From assembly GCF_001267885.1 (NCBI RefSeq), contig NZ_CP012382.1:5195001-5259000 (forward strand): a DNA stretch of 64,000 bases, written 5' to 3'. Below are positions 1-9,790 of the stretch, piece by piece. Source of the stretch: Streptomyces ambofaciens ATCC 23877. Its GTDB lineage: Bacteria; Actinomycetota; Actinomycetes; Streptomycetales; Streptomycetaceae. How positions within the stretch are numbered: the stretch's first letter is position 1; every line of letters begins with the position of its first letter. A program made the translations under genes and the position numbers. The notes under the pieces are model-generated. The model ran no database searches. It was not told where the DNA came from and saw nothing but the letters and a program-made list of their open reading frames with translations.

Positions 1-798
1 GAGGGTGGACTGGATGATGATCGGCGTCCACAGGTTGGGCAGCAGTTCCTTGAAGACGATCCGGAACGGGGACGCGCCCGTGACCTTGGCCGCCTCGACG
101 AACTCCCGCTCGCGCAGGCCGAGGACCTGGCCGCGCAGCAACCGGGCGAGGGACGCCCAGCCGAAGGCCGACAGCACGAGGATCAGCGAGACGGCGCGCA
201 GTGAGGTCGGGATGTTCTCGTCGCTCGCGACGAACAGGCCGTAGACCACCGGCATGAAGGCGATGAAGAAGAGCGTGGACGGGAACGAGAGCAGGATGTC
301 GATGACCCGGCTGACGAAGTAGTCGGTCTTGCCGCCGAGGTAGCCCGCTGTGATGCCCACGACCACGCCGACGATCGCGGTGAGCAGGGTGGCGGCCACC
401 GCGATGCCCAGCGACGTGCGGATGCCGTAGAGCAGGAACGTGAACACGTCCCGGCCGAGCTGCGGCTCGATGCCGAACCAGAACTCACCGCTCATCCCGC
501 CGTTGGGACCGGCCGGGTAGGAGAAGGGGTCCAGCAGTTCGGGGCGCTCACTGGCGTAGGTCGTGTACGGGTTCTTGCCGTAGAGCTTGGCTATGAGTGG
601 AGCCGCGAGCGCGATCACGAAGAAGAAGATCACGATGCACGCGGATATGACGCCCGTCTTGTCGCGCTTGAAGCGGGTCCAGGCCAGGCGCCCGGGGGAA
701 CGGCTCTCGCTGCCCCGCGGGGAGGGCGTCGGCGACGTGACGACGCTGTCGTCGGTCACCTCGAGCGGGGCAGCCGCTGATGGAGTTGGGGGGGTCAT
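1..798 (-). CDS. Oligopeptide/dipeptide ABC transporter permease (OppC/DppC type), 3' end cut by window edge
   Basis: Membrane permease of a peptide importer. 266 codons are visible on the minus strand and the frame is still open at position 1. An N-terminal Ser/Pro-rich cytoplasmic stretch (about 45 residues) precedes TM1 (residues 49-69). The BPD_transp permease domain starts near residue 120 and the conserved EAA loop is at 231-254 (EFVEAAKVTG, then LLPN). The ATG at 798 is preceded by AGGAG at good spacing. No OppB-type gene lies upstream, so this OppC-type gene is the first of its transcript. It is divergent from the second peptide transporter operon. The substrate cannot be read from the sequence. 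Confidence 0.93.
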   Translation of the reverse strand, partial: MTPPTPSAAAPLEVTDDSVVTSPTPSPRGSESRSPGRLAWTRFKRDKTGVISACIVIFFFVIALAAPLIAKLYGKNPYTTYASERPELLDPFSYPAGPNGGMSGEFWFGIEPQLGRDVFTFLLYGIRTSLGIAVAATLLTAIVGVVVGITAGYLGGKTDYFVSRVIDILLSFPSTLFFIAFMPVVYGLFVASDENIPTSLRAVSLILVLSAFGWASLARLLRGQVLGLREREFVEAAKVTGASPFRIVFKELLPNLWTPIIIQSTL

Positions 799-1281
799 GG
801 TGCTCCTGGCCCAAGGGAGGGTCTGATGACTCCGCAGGGCGTCCCCCTACGGGCTACGCCGGACTTTTTCAACGCAATTCGTTCAAGGTCAATAAAATCT
901 GGAGCGGCTTGGCTTTCTCTTTACCTTCTTTACCCTTTCTTGGGTGAACCGTAGCTACGCGTGTAGTGTGCCGTGATCGATCCGTGCCCTACATCGGGCC
1001 AACTGGACTAATCAGGCAAGGCGTTCGTTATGCGGACGCGAGATCGTCGAAATGTGTACACCGAGCGTTCTGAATCCAACGGTTCGGCATCGGATGGTGA
1101 AGATCCGTTGCGCTCCATGTTCAAGATCCTTTGCGGCGGGTTATAGCACTCCGCCCCGACGCACCGTCAGGCGGGGGCGGTGTGATGTTGGGTTCCTCCA
1201 AAGGGAGGTATGCGTGTGCGGTGTGCACCTTTTGCCCTGATGCTGGCCGGTAATGGACCAGAGGGCACGAGGAGGCACTCC
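799..1281. other. Divergent intergenic region between two peptide transporter operons
   Basis: A 483-bp region without a convincing gene. It is clearly AT-richer than its surroundings between about 860 and 1150, as expected for back-to-back promoters. A GC-rich hairpin (CGCCCC arm near 1153, GGGGCG arm near 1175) and an AAAGGGAGG motif (about 1199-1207) lie just before the substrate-binding protein gene. The motif is too close to the in-frame ATG at 1210 to be its ribosome site. I could not assign -35/-10 boxes with confidence. Confidence 0.6.
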
Positions 1282-2910
1282 ATGCGCGGAGCGACGCACG
1301 CCAGATGGGCCGCATGCGCTGCGGCGGCAGCTCTCGCGGCGACGGCCTGCGGAGGCGGGGGCGGGAGTGGCGGGGACACCGGCGCGGTGCTCAGCTCCTC
1401 CTGGGGTGACCCGCAGAACCCGCTGGAGCCCGCCAACACCAACGAGGTGCAGGGCGGCAAGGTCCTCGACATGATCTTCCGGGGCCTGAAGAAGTACGAC
1501 CCGAAGACCGGCGAGGCGCAGGACATGCTCGCCGAGAAGATCGAGACCTCCGACTCGCAGAACTTCACCGTCACCGTCAAGGACGGCTGGACCTTCAGCA
1601 ACGGCGAGAAGGTCACCGCCCAGTCCTTCGTGGACGCCTGGAACTACGGCGCCAGCCTGAAGAACAACCAGCGCAACGCCTACTTCTTCAGCTACATCGA
1701 CGGCTACGACAAGGCCCACCCCGAGGACGGGGGCGAGCAGAGCGCCGACACCCTGTCCGGGCTCAAGGTCACCGGGCCCCGCACCTTCACCGTCAGGCTC
1801 AGCCAGAAGTTCTCGACGTTCCCCGACACCCTCGGCTACCCGGCCTTCGCGCCGCTGCCCAGGGCGTTCTTCGACGACCACGACGCCTGGGTGAAGAAGC
1901 CGGTCGGCAACGGCCCGTACCAGGTCGACAACTACACCCGCGGCTCCCAGATGTCCCTGCGGAAGTGGGAGGAGTACCCGGGCGACGACAAGGCGCAGAA
2001 CGGCGGCGTCGACCTGAAGGTCTACACCGACAACAACACGGCCTACACCGACCTGATGGCCGGCAACCTCGACCTGGTCGACGACGTCCCCGCCGCCCAG
2101 CTCAAGAACGTGAAGAACGACCTCGGCGACCGGTACATCAACACCCCGGCCGGCATCATCCAGACCCTCGCCTTCCCGTTCTACGACGAGGCCTGGAACA
2201 AGCCGGGCTCCGAGAAGGTCCGCAAGGGCCTCTCCATGGCGATCGACCGCAAGCAGATCACCGACACGATCTTCCAGCAGACCCGCACCCCGGCCACCGA
2301 CTGGACCTCGCCCGTGCTCGGCGAGGACGGCGGTTTCAAGGAGGGCCTGTGCGGCGAGGCCTGCGAGTACAACCCCGACGAGGCCAAGAAGCTGGTCAAG
2401 GACGGCGGCGGACTGCCCGGCGGCCAGGTGAAGATCACCTACAACGCGGACACCGGCTCCCACGGACAGTGGGTCGACGCGGTCTGCAACTCCATCAACA
2501 ACGCCCTGGACAACGACCGCGCCTGCGTCGGGAACCCCGTCGGCACCTTCGCCGACTTCCGCAACCAGATCACGGACCGCAAGATGAGCGGCCCCTTCCG
2601 GGCCGGCTGGCAGATGGACTACCCCCTCATCCAGAACTTCCTCCAGCCGCTGTACTACACCAACGCCTCCTCCAACGACGGCAAGTGGTCGAACGAGGAG
2701 TTCGACGACCTCGTCGACCGGGCCAACGCGGAGCCCGACACCGCCAAGGCCGTCGGCCTCTTCCAGCAGGCCGAGGAGGTCCTGCGGGACGAGATGGGGG
2801 CCATCCCGCTCTGGTACCAGAACGGCAGCGCCGGCTACTCCGACCGGCTGTCCGACGTGGAGCTCAACCCGTTCAGCGTCCCGGTCTACAACGAGATCAA
2901 GGTCGGCTGA
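1282..2910 (+). CDS. Peptide ABC transporter substrate-binding lipoprotein (SBP family 5)
   Basis: Extracytoplasmic peptide-binding lipoprotein of an Opp/Dpp importer, 542 aa. The start is set at the ATG at 1282 because GAGGAGG lies 6 nt upstream and gives a compact signal peptide with a lipobox ending at Cys23 (AATAC), followed by a Gly-rich linker. An in-frame extension to 1210 would bury the signal. The body matches the SBP_bac_5 fold: SSWGDPQNPLEP near the N-terminus, IFRGLKKYD, an EKVTAQSFVDAW segment, and PLWYQNGSAGY near the end. It is the first gene of a five-gene operon with OppBCDF, 9 nt before the first permease. Ligand specificity is not evident. Confidence 0.95.
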   Translation: MRGATHARWAACAAAAALAATACGGGGGSGGDTGAVLSSSWGDPQNPLEPANTNEVQGGKVLDMIFRGLKKYDPKTGEAQDMLAEKIETSDSQNFTVTVKDGWTFSNGEKVTAQSFVDAWNYGASLKNNQRNAYFFSYIDGYDKAHPEDGGEQSADTLSGLKVTGPRTFTVRLSQKFSTFPDTLGYPAFAPLPRAFFDDHDAWVKKPVGNGPYQVDNYTRGSQMSLRKWEEYPGDDKAQNGGVDLKVYTDNNTAYTDLMAGNLDLVDDVPAAQLKNVKNDLGDRYINTPAGIIQTLAFPFYDEAWNKPGSEKVRKGLSMAIDRKQITDTIFQQTRTPATDWTSPVLGEDGGFKEGLCGEACEYNPDEAKKLVKDGGGLPGGQVKITYNADTGSHGQWVDAVCNSINNALDNDRACVGNPVGTFADFRNQITDRKMSGPFRAGWQMDYPLIQNFLQPLYYTNASSNDGKWSNEEFDDLVDRANAEPDTAKAVGLFQQAEEVLRDEMGAIPLWYQNGSAGYSDRLSDVELNPFSVPVYNEIKVG

Positions 2911-2919
2911 GGGGGCGCC

Positions 2920-3843
2920 ATGGGACGCTACGTCGTCCGGCGGCTGCTCCAGATGATCCCGGTCTTCATCGGGGCCACGCTGCTGATCTTCCTGATGGTC
3001 AACGTGATGGGCGACCCCGTCGCGGGACTCTGCGGCGACCGGGAGTGCGACCCGGCGACCGCCGCGCAGCTGCGGAAAGAGTTCGGCCTCGACAAGCCCG
3101 TGTGGCAGCAGTACCTGACCTACATGGGCAACGTCTTCACCGGGGACTTCGGCACCGCCTTCAACGGGCAGCCGGTCACCGAGCTGATGGGCACGGCCTT
3201 CCCGGTCACCATCCGGCTGACGATCGTGGCGATCCTCTTCGAGATCGTCGTCGGCATCGTCCTCGGTGTCGTCACCGGCCTGCGCCGCGGCCGGCCGGTG
3301 GACACCGGGGTCCTGCTGCTCACCCTGGTCGTCATCTCCGTGCCGACCTTCGTCACCGGCCTGCTGCTCCAGCTGCTGCTCGGCGTCGAGTGGGGGTGGA
3401 TCGACCCGGCCGTCTCCTCCGAGGCGGCCTTCGGCGAGCTGATCGTCCCCGGCCTGGTCCTCGCCTCGGTCTCCCTGGCGTACGTCACCCGTCTGACCCG
3501 CACCTCCATCGCGGAGAACCGGCGCTCCGACTACGTACGCACCGCCGTCGCCAAGGGCCTGCCCCGCCACCGGGTCATCACCCGGCACCTGCTGCGCAAC
3601 TCCCTCATCCCGGTCGTCACCTTCATCGGCACCGACATCGGCGCCCTGATGGGCGGCGCCATCGTCACCGAGCGGATCTTCAACATCCACGGCGTCGGCT
3701 ACCAGCTCTACCAGGGCATCCTGCGGCAGAACACGCAGACCGTCGTCGGCTTCGTCACCGTCCTGGTCCTCGTCTTCCTCGTCGCCAACCTCCTCGTCGA
3801 CCTCCTGTACGCCGTACTCGACCCGAGGATCCGCTATGCCTGA
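2920..3843 (+). CDS. Peptide ABC transporter permease, OppB/DppB type
   Basis: Inner-membrane permease of the peptide importer, 307 aa, the usual length for OppB/DppB. It begins MGRYVVRRLLQMIPV with a first membrane segment at about residues 10-30, then a GDFG segment after the first extracytoplasmic loop, and the permease domain with an EAA-type loop (YVRTAVAKGLPRHRV, LRNSLIP). About six membrane spans are visible. It starts 9 nt after the binding-protein gene and overlaps the next permease by 8 nt, so translational coupling is likely. It pairs with the downstream OppC protein to form the channel. Confidence 0.95.
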   Translation: MGRYVVRRLLQMIPVFIGATLLIFLMVNVMGDPVAGLCGDRECDPATAAQLRKEFGLDKPVWQQYLTYMGNVFTGDFGTAFNGQPVTELMGTAFPVTIRLTIVAILFEIVVGIVLGVVTGLRRGRPVDTGVLLLTLVVISVPTFVTGLLLQLLLGVEWGWIDPAVSSEAAFGELIVPGLVLASVSLAYVTRLTRTSIAENRRSDYVRTAVAKGLPRHRVITRHLLRNSLIPVVTFIGTDIGALMGGAIVTERIFNIHGVGYQLYQGILRQNTQTVVGFVTVLVLVFLVANLLVDLLYAVLDPRIRYA

Positions 3844-4816
3844 CCAGCAGCCCTACGAGCCCGAGCGCGCCATCGCCGGAACCGGTATGGGCGGGACGAT
3901 GGACCTCGGCGCGAGCGAGGCGATCACGCTGGAGCAGCCGCCCGGCCCCGACGGAGCGAACCCGCAGGACAAGCCGCGCAGCCTCTGGTCCGACGCCTGG
4001 CACGACCTGCGCCGCAACCCCGTCTTCATCGTCTCGGCGCTGGTGATCCTCTTCCTGGTCGTCATCTCGATCTGGCCCTCCCTGATCGCCTCCGGCAGCC
4101 CCCTCAAGTGCGACCTCGCCAAGGCCCAGGAGGGCTCCCAGGCCGGCCACCCCTTCGGCTTCAACGGCCAGGGCTGCGACGTCTACACCCGCACCGTCTA
4201 CGGCGCCCGCACCTCGGTGGCGGTCGGCGTCCTCGCCACCCTCGGCGTCGCCGTCCTCGGCAGCGTGCTCGGCGGGCTCGCCGGGTTCTTCGGCGGCGCG
4301 GGGGACTCGGTCCTGTCCCGGATCACCGACGTGTTCTTCGCCATCCCGGTCGTCCTCGGCGGCCTGGTCCTGCTCTCCGTCATCACCAGCAACACCGTCT
4401 GGCCGGTCATCGGCTTCATCGTGCTGCTCGGCTGGCCGCAGATCTCCCGCATCGCCCGCGGCTCCGTCATCACCGCCAAGCAGAACGACTACGTCCAGGC
4501 CGCCCGGGCCCTCGGCGCCTCCAACTCCCGCCTCCTGCTGCGGCACATCGCGCCCAACGCGGTCGCGCCCGTGATCGTCGTGGCGACCATCGCGCTCGGC
4601 ACCTACATCTCCCTGGAGGCGACCCTGTCCTTCCTCGGCGTCGGGCTCAAGCCGCCCAGCGTCTCCTGGGGCATCGACATCTCCGCCGCCGCCCCCTACG
4701 TCCGCAACGCCCCGCACGCCCTGCTGTGGCCGTCGGGGGCGCTGGCGATCACCGTCCTCGCGTTCATCATGCTCGGCGACGCGGTGCGCGACGCCCTCGA
4801 CCCGAAGCTGAGGTGA
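3836..4816 (+). CDS. Peptide ABC transporter permease, OppC/DppC type
   Basis: Second channel subunit of the importer, 326 aa. A hydrophilic N-terminus of about 60 residues is followed by TM1 (PVFIVSALVILFLVVISIW). Next comes an extracytoplasmic loop with two cysteines (LKCDLAK and GQGCDVY), then the permease domain with the EAA loop (YVQAARALGASNSRLLLRH). The start overlaps the OppB gene by 8 nt and the end overlaps a possible GTG start of the ATPase gene, so the operon is tightly packed. The two loop cysteines could form a disulfide outside the membrane, which is an inference. Confidence 0.95.
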   Translation: MPDQQPYEPERAIAGTGMGGTMDLGASEAITLEQPPGPDGANPQDKPRSLWSDAWHDLRRNPVFIVSALVILFLVVISIWPSLIASGSPLKCDLAKAQEGSQAGHPFGFNGQGCDVYTRTVYGARTSVAVGVLATLGVAVLGSVLGGLAGFFGGAGDSVLSRITDVFFAIPVVLGGLVLLSVITSNTVWPVIGFIVLLGWPQISRIARGSVITAKQNDYVQAARALGASNSRLLLRHIAPNAVAPVIVVATIALGTYISLEATLSFLGVGLKPPSVSWGIDISAAAPYVRNAPHALLWPSGALAITVLAFIMLGDAVRDALDPKLR

Positions 4817-4824
4817 GCCGCCGC

Positions 4825-5808
4825 ATGCTGCTCGAAGTGCGCGACCTGCACGTGGAGTTCCGCACCCGGGACGGGGTCGCCAGGGCCGTCAACGGCGTCA
4901 GCTACGGCGTGGACGCGGGCGAGACCCTTGCCGTCCTCGGCGAGTCCGGCTCCGGCAAGTCCGTCACCGCCCAGACGGTCATGGGCATCCTCGACATGCC
5001 GCCGGGCCGGATCACCGCGGGGGAGGTCCTCTTCGAGGGCCGGGACCTGCTGAAGCTCAAGGAGGAGGAACGCCGCAAGGTCCGCGGCGCCGAGATGGCG
5101 ATGATCTTCCAGGACGCGCTGTCGTCGTTGAACCCCGTCCTGACCGTCGGCGACCAGCTCGGCGAGATGTTCACCGTGCACCGGGGGATGTCCCGCAAGG
5201 ACGCCCGCGCCAAGGCCGTCGAGCTGATGGACCGCGTGCGCATCCCGGCCGCCAAGGAGCGGGTCGGCCAGTACCCGCACCAGTTCTCCGGCGGCATGCG
5301 CCAGCGCATCATGATCGCCATGGCGATGGCCCTGGAGCCCAGACTGATCATCGCCGACGAGCCCACCACCGCCCTCGACGTCACCGTCCAGGCCCAGGTG
5401 ATGGACCTCCTGGCGGAACTCCAGCGCGAGCTGCACATGGGCCTGATCCTCATCACCCACGACCTGGGCGTGGTCGCGGACGTCGCCGACCGGATCGCCG
5501 TGATGTACGCGGGCCGGATCGTGGAGACGGCACCGGTCCACGACATCTACAAGGCACCGGCCCACCCGTACACCCGCGGCCTGCTGGACTCCATCCCGCG
5601 CCTGGACCAGAAGGGCCAGGAGCTCTACGCCATCAAGGGCCTGCCGCCCAACCTCACCCGCATCCCGCCCGGCTGCGCCTTCCACCCCCGCTGCCCGATG
5701 GCCCAGGACGTCTGCCGCACCGACGTACCGCCGCTGTACGAGGTCACGGACTCGCCGGCGGAGCGGGGCAGCGCCTGCCACTTCTGGAGGGAGTGCCTGC
5801 ATGGCTGA
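4825..5808 (+). CDS. Peptide ABC transporter ATP-binding protein, OppD/DppD type
   Basis: Cytoplasmic ATPase energising peptide import, 327 aa from the ATG. Walker A GESGSGKS is at residues 39-46, the ABC signature FSGGMRQR is mid-protein and Walker [12 protein letters not shown] follows. The C-terminal oligopeptide-transporter extension has the cysteine-containing [10 protein letters not shown]...C segment typical of OppD/OppF. An in-frame GTG at 4813 overlapping the upstream stop (GTGA) would add four residues and is an equally possible start; I kept the ATG. It overlaps the next ATPase gene by 8 nt. Confidence 0.95.
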   Translation: MLLEVRDLHVEFRTRDGVARAVNGVSYGVDAGETLAVLGESGSGKSVTAQTVMGILDMPPGRITAGEVLFEGRDLLKLKEEERRKVRGAEMAMIFQDALSSLNPVLTVGDQLGEMFTVHRGMSRKDARAKAVELMDRVRIPAAKERVGQYPHQFSGGMRQRIMIAMAMALEPRLIIADEPTTALDVTVQAQVMDLLAELQRELHMGLILITHDLGVVADVADRIAVMYAGRIVETAPVHDIYKAPAHPYTRGLLDSIPRLDQKGQELYAIKGLPPNLTRIPPGCAFHPRCPMAQDVCRTDVPPLYEVTDSPAERGSACHFWRECLHG

Positions 5809-6889
5809 GCCGATCCTGGAGGTCCGGGGCCTCGTCAAGCACTACCCGCTCACCACCGGCATCCTCTTCAAGAAGCAGGTCGGGGCGGTCAAGGCGGTCG
5901 ACGGCGTCGACTTCCACCTCGACCGCGGCGAGACCCTCGGCATCGTCGGCGAGTCCGGCTGCGGCAAGTCGACGGTCGCCAAGATGCTGGTCAGCCTGGA
6001 GAAGCCGACGGCCGGCGAGATCCGCTACAAGGGCGAGGACATCACCGGACTGTCGGGCAGGGCCCTGAAGGCCGTACGCCGCAACATCCAGATGGTCTTC
6101 CAGGACCCCTACACCTCCCTCAACCCCCGGATGACGGTGGGCGACATCATCGGGGAGGCGTACGACATCCATCCGGAGGTCGCCCCGAAGGGCGACCGGC
6201 GGCAACGCGTCCAGCACCTGCTGGACGTGGTCGGCCTGAACCCGGAGTACATCAACCGCTATCCCCACCAGTTCTCCGGTGGCCAGCGCCAGCGCATCGG
6301 CATCGCCCGCGGACTCGCCCTGCGCCCCGAGATCATCGTCGCCGACGAGCCGGTGTCGGCCCTCGACGTGTCCGTGCAGGCGCAGGTCATCAACCTGCTG
6401 GGCCGGCTCCAGGACGAGTTCGACCTGTCCTACATCTTCATCGCCCACGACCTGTCGATCGTCCGGCACATCTCGGACCGGGTCGGCGTGATGTACCTCG
6501 GCCGCATCGTGGAGACCGGCCGGGACGCCGAGATCTACGACCACCCCACGCACCCGTACACCCAGGCCCTGCTGTCCGCGGTGCCCGTGCCCGACCCGGA
6601 GGCCCGGGAGCGCCGCGAGCGGATCATCCTGGCCGGTGACGTCCCCTCGCCGACCGCCATCCCGTCCGGATGCCGCTTCCGCACCCGCTGCTGGAAGGCG
6701 CGGGAGCGCTGCGCCCTGGAGGTACCGGCGCTCGCGGTGCCCGCGGAGTTCCGGCACGCCACCGGTCCCGCGGCCCACGACTCGGCGTGCCACTTCGCGG
6801 AGGAGAAGCAGGTGGTGCCGCCGGAGACGGACGGCGACGGTAGCGGTAACGGCGAGCCGAAGGGCGGGCACGGCAGCGGGCCGGGGTGA
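5801..6889 (+). CDS. Peptide ABC transporter ATP-binding protein, OppF/DppF type
   Basis: Second ATPase of the importer, 362 aa. Walker A GESGCGKS is at residues 50-57, the signature is FSGGQRQR, and Walker B is [12 protein letters not shown]. The C-terminal [10 protein letters not shown]...C motif fits the OppF family. The ATG follows GGAGGGAG and overlaps the end of the OppD gene. A Gly/Asp-rich C-terminal tail of about 30 residues is longer than usual and probably disordered. It is the last gene of the operon and is convergent with the S9 peptidase gene; a perfect 14-bp palindrome (6931-6944) lies between them. Confidence 0.95.
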   Translation: MAEPILEVRGLVKHYPLTTGILFKKQVGAVKAVDGVDFHLDRGETLGIVGESGCGKSTVAKMLVSLEKPTAGEIRYKGEDITGLSGRALKAVRRNIQMVFQDPYTSLNPRMTVGDIIGEAYDIHPEVAPKGDRRQRVQHLLDVVGLNPEYINRYPHQFSGGQRQRIGIARGLALRPEIIVADEPVSALDVSVQAQVINLLGRLQDEFDLSYIFIAHDLSIVRHISDRVGVMYLGRIVETGRDAEIYDHPTHPYTQALLSAVPVPDPEARERRERIILAGDVPSPTAIPSGCRFRTRCWKARERCALEVPALAVPAEFRHATGPAAHDSACHFAEEKQVVPPETDGDGSGNGEPKGGHGSGPG

Positions 6890-7017
6890 CATGGCGCTCC
6901 CCGGCCCGCTTACGGCACCCGCACGGCCGTACGCTGATCAGCGTGCCGCGTCCGTATATCGGTACCGCTTCGGTGAAGTTGCCCGCGTGTTAAAGCGTTC
7001 GGTGCGCCCGCGGCACG

Positions 7018-9132
7018 TCAGGACAGCGACCGCTTGAGGAAGTCCACCTGGAGCAGCAGCAGGTTCTCGGCGACCGACTCCTGCGGGGTCATGTGCGTGA
7101 CGCCGGACAGCGGGAGCACCTCGTGCGGGCGGCCGGCGGCGAGCAGGGCCGAGGACAGGCGCAGGGAGTGGGCGACGACCACGTTGTCGTCCGCCAGCCC
7201 GTGAATGATCATCATCGGGCGGTGCGGCTCGGCCGCGTCCACCAGGCCCGCGTCGTCGATCACCGAGTTGCGGCGGTAGACCTCCGGCTGCTCGTCGGGG
7301 TGGCCGATGTACCGCTCCTGGTAGTGGGTGTCGTAGAGGCGCAGGTCGGTGACCGGGGCGCCCACGACCGCGGCGTGGAAGACGTCCGGCCGGCGCAGCG
7401 CCGCCAGCGCGGCCAGGTACCCGCCGAAGGACCAGCCGCGGATGGCGACGCGGTTCAGGTCGAGCGGGAAGTCGGCGGCGAGGGCCTGCAACGCGTCCAC
7501 CTGGTCCTGGAGCACGACGGCGGCCACGTCGTCCTTGATGGCCTTCTCCCAGGCCGGCGACCGTCCGGGAGTGCCCCGGCCGTCGGCGACGACCACCGCG
7601 AACCCCTGGTCGGCGAACCACTGCGAGGTGAGGTGGGCGTTGTGCGCGGCGACCACGCGCTGGCCGTGGGGGCCACCGTACGGGTCCAGGAGGACGGGGA
7701 GGGGGGTGTCACCGTGGTAGTCCCTTGGCATAAGCACGGCGCACGGGACACGGCGTGCGCCCCCCTGGGTGAGCGTCACGCGCGGGGACAAACCGGGGTC
7801 TTCGGCATAGGAGGCCACGATCGCCGCGGGCTTCCCGTCCCGCAGCACCTGGGCCCGGGCACCGGGCCGGTCGAGCGTCGCGGAGACGAGAACGGTCACG
7901 CCCCCCGCGCGCACCGCCGAGTGCACGCCGGCCTCCTGCGAGACGCGCTCCACGCCGAGTTCGTTCACCCGGTACACATGCACCTCGCCGGTCTCCGGAT
8001 CGGCCGCTTCCGCACCGGCCGACGCGGAAACCAGCACGTCGTCGCCGGAGACGTCCAGTACGGCCCGCAGGTGCAACGGTGCTCCGGTGAGCGGTCGTTC
8101 GCCGACCGCCAGCACCCGCGCGCCGCCCTCGTCGGTGATCCGCACGAGCTGCCCGGACGGGCTCCAGCAGGGCACGCCGGGGAAGAGTTCCAGCCAAGTT
8201 GGATCTTCGTCGGCGTGCACCATCCGGGTCGTGCCGGACTCGGTGTCCACCGCCAGGAACAACTGGCTGCGCTGGTCGCGCGCCTGTACGAGGAGGAGCG
8301 GTGCACCCGCCGCTGACCAGTGCACTCGCGCCAGATACGGATACCGCACCCGGTCCCAGAGGACCTCCGTGCGCCCCCCGTCGAGCTCCACCACGAACAG
8401 GCGTACGTCCGCGTTGGCGGTGCCCGCCGCCGGGTACGGCACGTGGTGTGGATCACGCTCGGGGTGGGCGGGGTCGGAGATCCACCACCGGCTGACCGGC
8501 GTGTCGTCCACGCGCGCCACCAGCAGCCGGTCCGACTCCGGGCCCCACCAGAAGCCCCGGCTGCGTGCCATCTCCTCGGCGGCGATGAACTCGGCCAGCC
8601 CGTAGGTGACGCCCTCCGCGTCGGCCTCCGCCAGCGCCCTGTCCCCGTCCCCCTCGGCTCCCACCACGCGCAGGGCGCCCCGGGCGACGTAGGCGATGTG
8701 CCGTCCGTCGGGGGAGGGGCGCGGGTCGATCACCGGTCCCGGGGCGGGCAGTTCGCGCGCCGTCCCGGCCCGCAGCTCGGCCGCGAAGAGCCTCCCCGAC
8801 AAGGCGAAGGAGGCCAGCTCGACGGCCGCGTCGGTGGCGTAGCCGACGATGCCCGCGCCGCCCTCGCGGCTGCGCTCGCGCCGTGCCCGCTCCTCGGGCG
8901 ACAGGCGCTCCTCGGTACCGCCGAGCAGGGCGCGCGGGTCGGCGGCGACGCGCTCCCCGCCCTCCTCGACGTCGAGGACCCACAGTGCGTTGGCCCGGTC
9001 CGCACCGGAACCGGAGCGCAGGAAGGCGACCCGTGAACCGTCGGGCGCCACGGTGAACGAACGCGGCGCGCCGAGCGTGAACCGCTGGGTGCGGGCGTGT
9101 CGTTTGGGGAAGGAATCGGGCTCGGTCGTCAT
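7018..9132 (-). CDS. S9 family peptidase (prolyl oligopeptidase / dipeptidyl peptidase IV-like)
   Basis: Serine peptidase acting on short, often proline-containing peptides, 704 aa. The N-terminal half is a DPP IV-type beta-propeller (repeated APDGSRVAF, SPDGRHIAY, WSPSGQLVR blades). The C-terminal alpha/beta-hydrolase domain has the catalytic Ser568 in GWSFGG, Asp648 in HGLADDN and His680 in GVTHM. No signal peptide is visible, so it is probably cytoplasmic. Its place beside a peptide importer fits a role in cleaving imported peptides (inference). The start is at 9132: upstream ORF length is spurious, because a TATGGT -10 box sits 6 nt before this ATG and no Shine-Dalgarno is present, pointing to a leaderless mRNA. 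Confidence 0.93.
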   Translation of the reverse strand: MTTEPDSFPKRHARTQRFTLGAPRSFTVAPDGSRVAFLRSGSGADRANALWVLDVEEGGERVAADPRALLGGTEERLSPEERARRERSREGGAGIVGYATDAAVELASFALSGRLFAAELRAGTARELPAPGPVIDPRPSPDGRHIAYVARGALRVVGAEGDGDRALAEADAEGVTYGLAEFIAAEEMARSRGFWWGPESDRLLVARVDDTPVSRWWISDPAHPERDPHHVPYPAAGTANADVRLFVVELDGGRTEVLWDRVRYPYLARVHWSAAGAPLLLVQARDQRSQLFLAVDTESGTTRMVHADEDPTWLELFPGVPCWSPSGQLVRITDEGGARVLAVGERPLTGAPLHLRAVLDVSGDDVLVSASAGAEAADPETGEVHVYRVNELGVERVSQEAGVHSAVRAGGVTVLVSATLDRPGARAQVLRDGKPAAIVASYAEDPGLSPRVTLTQGGARRVPCAVLMPRDYHGDTPLPVLLDPYGGPHGQRVVAAHNAHLTSQWFADQGFAVVVADGRGTPGRSPAWEKAIKDDVAAVVLQDQVDALQALAADFPLDLNRVAIRGWSFGGYLAALAALRRPDVFHAAVVGAPVTDLRLYDTHYQERYIGHPDEQPEVYRRNSVIDDAGLVDAAEPHRPMMIIHGLADDNVVVAHSLRLSSALLAAGRPHEVLPLSGVTHMTPQESVAENLLLLQVDFLKRSLS

Positions 9133-9138
9133 GCCTTG

Positions 9139-9144
9139 ACCATA
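9139..9144 (-). promoter_or_regulatory. -10 box of a leaderless promoter for the S9 peptidase gene
   Basis: On the minus strand TATGGT is followed by six bases (CAAGGC) and then the ATG at 9132. That places the transcript start at or next to the A of the start codon. No clear -35 box was seen. Confidence 0.6.
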
Positions 9145-9320
9145 TTGGCCATGCGCCCCCTTGTGCGGCCGTGCGCCGAGAGATGCGCGCGCACGGATAG
9201 TTATGATCACTAGCGCATAGTGGGTACCAACCAGATGCCCGCTGCGTGGATTTATCTGCTCCGAGCTCTGACTGCGTCCGACCCCCCCCGTGTCCCTGGG
9301 CCCATTGGAGGTGAGCCGCC

Positions 9321-9515
9321 GTGGCACTCTCGATTTCGGCGGTTGTGCTGCTGGCGATCATCGTCTTCCTGCTGGTCAAGAAGTCAGGACTGAAGGCGGG
9401 GCATGCGGTCGTGTGCATGCTCCTCGGCTTCTACCTGGCCTCGTCGACCGTCGCGCCCACGATCAGTGAGCTGACGACGAACATCGCGGGGATGATCGGG
9501 AGCATCAACTTCTGA
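9321..9515 (+). CDS. Small conserved two-TM membrane protein
   Basis: 64-aa protein of unknown function. The GTG start is preceded by GGAGGTGAG. Residues 3-20 (SISAVVLLAIIVFLLV) form one membrane helix; a second, weaker helix spans roughly 29-45, followed by a polar segment with Thr/Ser and a hydrophobic end. I recognise no catalytic motif. It stands alone, divergent from the S9 peptidase gene and upstream of mshB with about 275 bp between. The good ribosome site and canonical codon use make it a real gene; the role cannot be inferred. Confidence 0.75.
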   Translation: MALSISAVVLLAIIVFLLVKKSGLKAGHAVVCMLLGFYLASSTVAPTISELTTNIAGMIGSINF

Positions 9516-9778
9516 CGGCGGTCGCGAAGTCGGCCCGGGCCCCCGCCGCCCCGCGAGCCGGGGGATGCGCCGGCTTCGACTGCCCACTCACGGCAGCGCC
9601 GCCGGCGGCCCGGACGGCGATGGACAAGCCCTGGGGGTCACGGACAGGGCGTCCGCGCGCACCGTCGCCCACCTGCCCCTGGTCCGGTCACCGCCCTCGT
9701 CCCGCTCCGCGCACCGTCGCGGAGCGGGCACTCTCCACGGACGGTCTCCCGCGGTACGAGGACGAGCGCGCCGCCTCA

Positions 9779-9784
9779 TAGGGT
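9779..9784 (+). promoter_or_regulatory. -10 box of a leaderless promoter for mshB
   Basis: TAGGGT is followed by six bases (GGACCC) and the mshB ATG at 9791. No Shine-Dalgarno sequence precedes the start, so the mRNA is probably leaderless. Confidence 0.6.
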
Positions 9785-9790
9785 GGACCC

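Noticed and set aside
1141..3690. 849-codon open frame antisense to the substrate-binding protein and permease genes
   Set aside because: Its composition (Val/Gly/Asp/Arg with periodic low complexity) is that of a shadow frame of high-GC coding DNA, and the sense strand encodes clear Opp proteins.
7093..8316. 407-codon plus-strand frame opposite the S9 peptidase
   Set aside because: Antisense shadow; the minus strand has the complete Ser-Asp-His peptidase.
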